A DNA stretch of 64,000 bases from GCA-2731375 sp002731375 (GTDB taxonomy: Bacteria; Pseudomonadota; Alphaproteobacteria; GCA-2731375), in the NCBI GenBank assembly GCA_030752605.1, contig JASMDX010000049.1, positions 62,001-126,000 on the forward strand, read 5' to 3'. A model generated the notes under the pieces. The model was not told the origin of the DNA and did no database searches. It saw nothing but the letters and a program-made list of their open reading frames with translations. Below, one piece after another: positions 61,184 through 64,000 of this stretch (position 1 is its first letter; every line of letters starts with the position of its first letter). The translations under genes were made by a program, and so were the position numbers.

Positions 61184-64000
61184 GTGCGCGTAGCAGGCTG
61201 TGATCTGGGCAAGGCATCCGTGGGGTTCGTGACCGCCACGGTGGCGGAAGACGGCAAAGTGGAGGTCGAGGGCGCCGGCTATAAATTGCACGAAGGCGAC
61301 CCCCTGGGCCTGTTCAAGAAGTGGTACCGCGACAACGATATCGCATCCTGTGCCGCCCTGGCGGCGACCGGCGTCTATGCCGATGAACTGCGCGAGCCTG
61401 CCCTGATCCTGCCGGAAGAATCCTGCCAGGAAGCCGCGCTCGGAATCAGCCCGGAACTGGAAGGCGCCTTGAACCTGGTATCCATCGGCGCCCGTGGCTA
61501 CGGTACGCTCAGCCGCAAACTGGCTGATGCAGGCACAGTCGGTGCGAAGTATCACTACCAATACCTCGAGAACGACAAATGCTCGTCCGGTACAGGCGAA
61601 AATATCCAGAAGATCGCCGACCGTTTTGGCCTGGGCATCGAAGAGGCGGACAAGGCTGCCCAAGCGGTCGAGAAAGGCATCCCCATCACGGCGCGCTGTT
61701 CCGTTTTCGCCAAATCCGAGATGACCCATTTCGCCAACCAGGGCAAGGCGACGGGCGATTTGTTCAAGGGCTATTTCGGTTCCGTGGCGCGCAACACACA
61801 TTCCCTTCTCACCCGCAACCGGGTCGAAGGACCGGTCTATCTTATGGGTGGTCCGGCGCGGATCGAGAGCTTCCGTCTGGCGTTCGAGGAAATGCTGGGC
61901 GAAGAGGTCAAGGTACCGCCACTGGCCGAATGTTTCGAGGCCGTGGGCGCCGCTGCGATCGCGGCCGAGCAGGCACGTAACGCCTCCCCTCGTCCCCTGC
62001 CCGCCGATGCCGATGAATTGATCGCCGCCACTGAAAGCAAATTCAAGGTGCAGGAACCAGCCCAGGGTTGGCAGGACCAGGTCACCATGATGCCCGAACC
62101 CGAAGTGCCCGTGGGCGCGGCGGAAACACCTACCGTTTTGGGCCTGGATCTCGGCTCCACCGGGGCCAAGGCGGTGCTAACCTCGATCGAGACGGGGGAT
62201 ATCGTACTGGATGTTTACGACAGCACGCGCGGCAACCCGGTCGATGCCGCCCGCCGTCTGGTCAAAACCATTCTGGGCCAGGTCAAGGCGGATGTGCGCG
62301 CCATCGGCGTTACCGGTTCGGGCCGGGAAGCCGTCGCCACCCTGCTGCGCGCGGTTTATCCCGATAGCGACAACGTCATCGTGCTGAACGAGATCGTCGC
62401 CCATGCCACGGGTGCCGCCCGATGTGATGTGGACGGCGGGGCCGATCTGTCAGTGATCGAGATCGGCGGCCAGGACGCCAAGTACATCCGCGTGCAAGGC
62501 GGCCGCATCGTTGAAAGCGATATGAACAAGGCATGCAGCGCGGGCACGGGATCTTTCCTGGAGGAACAGGCGACGATCTACGATGTCGATGACATCCAGG
62601 ATTTCATCGATCTTGCTTCCAGCGCCAAACGGCCGCCCGATCTGGGCATGATGTGCACAGTCTTCGTCGCAGATGCCGCCGCCCTGGCGATCAAGGAAGG
62701 TTTCGGGCGCGATGATATTTTCGCCGGCTTCCAATATTCGGTGATCCACAATTACCTGAACCGCGTCATGGGTCAGCGTACCCTGGGCGACCGGGTCTTT
62801 TTCCAGGGCAAGCCGGCCTCCAACCCATCCCTGGCCTGGACCCTGGCCGCCGTCACCGGGCGCGAGATCGTGGTGCCGCCCAATCCAGGCGCCATGGGTG
62901 CCTGGGGCATCGGCCTTTGTGCCAACAAGGAAATTGGTCCCGACGCCTTGAATGCAGCCCCGGCGCTGGATCTCGCCGGCATCCTGGAGGCGGAAATCAC
63001 CGCGCGCACGGAATTCCGTTGCCGCGACGCCAAATGCCAGACCTTGTGCCCGATCGAGCGCACGACCATCAAGGTCGGCGACAAAAGCCGTCAGGCAGTA
63101 TCAGGCGGCGCCTGCCCGAAGTTCGAGGTCTCCACTAAAAGCCAGCCAAAGTTGGCCAAGGAGGCCCCGAATCCGTTCGAGCAGCGCGAGGCCCTGATCG
63201 ACAGCTTCATACCAGAACCGCATGACGGCCCCACCCTTGCCATTCCCGCCGTCAGCTCCGTGGGACCGCATGTTCCCTGGCTCGCCACCTTCGCCGCCGA
63301 ACTTGGTTTTTCGGTGCAATTGTTGCGTTCCAACAAGAATTCCCTGGCGGCGGGGGAGCAACTTTGCAACAGCTTCGACAGTTGCGGCCCGGTGAAGATC
63401 GCTCACTCCGTCTGTGACGTAGACGTGGATCTGATGCTGTTCCCCTCCATCTTCAACATTGCCGACACAAAGGGGCGCGGGGGGCAAACCTGTGTTGCCG
63501 AACAGACCATGCCGTCCATGGTTACGCAATTGCTCCGCGCGCGCGGCAGAAAGACCAAGCTGGTACGGCCCAGGCTTTCATTCCGTGCCGGGCCGGACGC
63601 GCCTGAACTTATTGTGGAGATGCAGCGCCTAGCCCATGAACTGGGTGTTGACGCAAAGGATATCGAAGGCGCGGTGGCCAAGGCGGCGGAAGCTCAAATC
63701 GCCTTCGAGGACGGACTGGAGCAGATCGGTGACGAGGCGCTGGCCTATGCCAGGCAGAACGAGCTGCCCGTGGTTCTGTTGTTGGGCCATCTGCATGTCA
63801 TTTGCGACCTCGCTATCAACGCCAATATCCCGCATCTGTTGCGTAGCAACGGCGCTATGGCGATCCCGGCGGATTGCTTCACGGTCGATGAAAAAACCCC
63901 ACCCATGAAGAAAATCTATTGGGGCGATGCCAACCGCGCCATGCGGGTGGCCTCCAATGCGCGCGAGCTGGGGAATGTCTTCCCGGTGCTGCTCGCCTCG
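61184..64000 (+). CDS. Second giant activase/DUF2229 fusion protein, 3' end beyond the window
   Basis: A tandem paralogue, 30 bp after the first copy, open for all 939 codons to the window edge. It starts GTG 61184 after GGGAGAGTAACC, the same leader as copy 1. Both activase domains and their cysteine pairs are kept, as are the KCQTLCP and CNSFDSCGP clusters; it ends at FPVLLAS, just before the GCGPAS motif. Copy 2 lacks five residues near 118-125 (DAGTVGAKY against a longer loop in copy 1) and is more diverged in the DUF2229 part, for example VDVDLMLFPSIFNIADTKG against LYDGILLFPKVFRISDVNG. Both being intact suggests distinct or complementary substrates. Confidence 0.85.
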   Translation, partial: MRVAGCDLGKASVGFVTATVAEDGKVEVEGAGYKLHEGDPLGLFKKWYRDNDIASCAALAATGVYADELREPALILPEESCQEAALGISPELEGALNLVSIGARGYGTLSRKLADAGTVGAKYHYQYLENDKCSSGTGENIQKIADRFGLGIEEADKAAQAVEKGIPITARCSVFAKSEMTHFANQGKATGDLFKGYFGSVARNTHSLLTRNRVEGPVYLMGGPARIESFRLAFEEMLGEEVKVPPLAECFEAVGAAAIAAEQARNASPRPLPADADELIAATESKFKVQEPAQGWQDQVTMMPEPEVPVGAAETPTVLGLDLGSTGAKAVLTSIETGDIVLDVYDSTRGNPVDAARRLVKTILGQVKADVRAIGVTGSGREAVATLLRAVYPDSDNVIVLNEIVAHATGAARCDVDGGADLSVIEIGGQDAKYIRVQGGRIVESDMNKACSAGTGSFLEEQATIYDVDDIQDFIDLASSAKRPPDLGMMCTVFVADAAALAIKEGFGRDDIFAGFQYSVIHNYLNRVMGQRTLGDRVFFQGKPASNPSLAWTLAAVTGREIVVPPNPGAMGAWGIGLCANKEIGPDALNAAPALDLAGILEAEITARTEFRCRDAKCQTLCPIERTTIKVGDKSRQAVSGGACPKFEVSTKSQPKLAKEAPNPFEQREALIDSFIPEPHDGPTLAIPAVSSVGPHVPWLATFAAELGFSVQLLRSNKNSLAAGEQLCNSFDSCGPVKIAHSVCDVDVDLMLFPSIFNIADTKGRGGQTCVAEQTMPSMVTQLLRARGRKTKLVRPRLSFRAGPDAPELIVEMQRLAHELGVDAKDIEGAVAKAAEAQIAFEDGLEQIGDEALAYARQNELPVVLLLGHLHVICDLAINANIPHLLRSNGAMAIPADCFTVDEKTPPMKKIYWGDANRAMRVASNARELGNVFPVLLAS

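Noticed and set aside
1..64000. tRNA, rRNA, CRISPR arrays, insertion sequences, integrases and phage genes
   Set aside because: None recognised by eye; no transposase-like proteins or regular repeat-spacer pattern.

Overview
The window looks like part of an alphaproteobacterial chromosome, probably Rhodospirillales-like, with moderately high GC. The best taxonomic marker is the housekeeping block at about 36.5-47.8 kb, all on the minus strand except the DUF815 ATPase gene: serS, surE, pcm, an nlpD-like gene, a DUF815 ATPase, yajC, secD, secF and a Mth938-like gene. That order is typical of Alphaproteobacteria. I found no rRNA, tRNA, CRISPR array or insertion sequence.

Layout. 0-10.3 kb: accessory catabolism, with a cysteine hydrolase fragment, a class D flavin monooxygenase-like protein, a maleate isomerase-like protein, a tri/dimethylamine dehydrogenase-like flavoprotein, a split MaoC hydratase, an M20 amidohydrolase, a decayed acyl-CoA dehydrogenase, and a class III CoA transferase next to an enolase-superfamily enzyme. 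10.3-15.4 kb: a LOG protein, then a GtrA / FAD oxidoreductase / small ORF / GT-C glycosyltransferase module. 15.4-18.7 kb: a three-gene operon of a TcuA-like flavoprotein, a 3-hydroxyisobutyrate dehydrogenase-like protein and a crotonase. 19-22.5 kb: selA-selB. 23-32.6 kb: three acyl-CoA ligases, a DUF1932 dehydrogenase, and an enolase-superfamily / PanE-like / alpha-beta hydrolase operon. 30.9-35.5 kb: a 2-oxoacid:ferredoxin oxidoreductase operon in D-A-B-C order ending in a CoA ligase. 35.6-47.8 kb: the Sec/serS block, interrupted by RidA, radical SAM and luciferase-like genes. 48.7-56.6 kb: a DAO-family oxidase, hydantoinase/oxoprolinase A and B, a PaaG-like crotonase and an SDR.

56.9-64 kb holds the most unusual locus: two tandem giant genes (1422 residues, and at least 939). 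Each fuses two activases of the BcrA/D-BadF/G-HgdC type to a cysteine-rich DUF2229/HgdB-like part. All four expected [4Fe-4S] cysteines of the two activase domains are present in the complete copy. The copies share patches of identical DNA at a constant 4284-bp offset, which suggests recent duplication or gene conversion. Together with the ferredoxin-reducing operon about 21 kb away, this suggests ATP-driven low-potential electron chemistry on acyl-CoA or small substrates. That link is inference.

A second theme is gene decay. I count up to seven broken or residual genes: an acyl-CoA dehydrogenase, a PAS protein, a response regulator tail, a possible EamA tail, a pentapeptide-repeat protein, a FkbM methyltransferase and an SDR tail. 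Several intact catabolic genes also have substituted active-site residues (both crotonases, RidA, the NlpD-like protein and the amine dehydrogenase), so names copied by homology would mislead.
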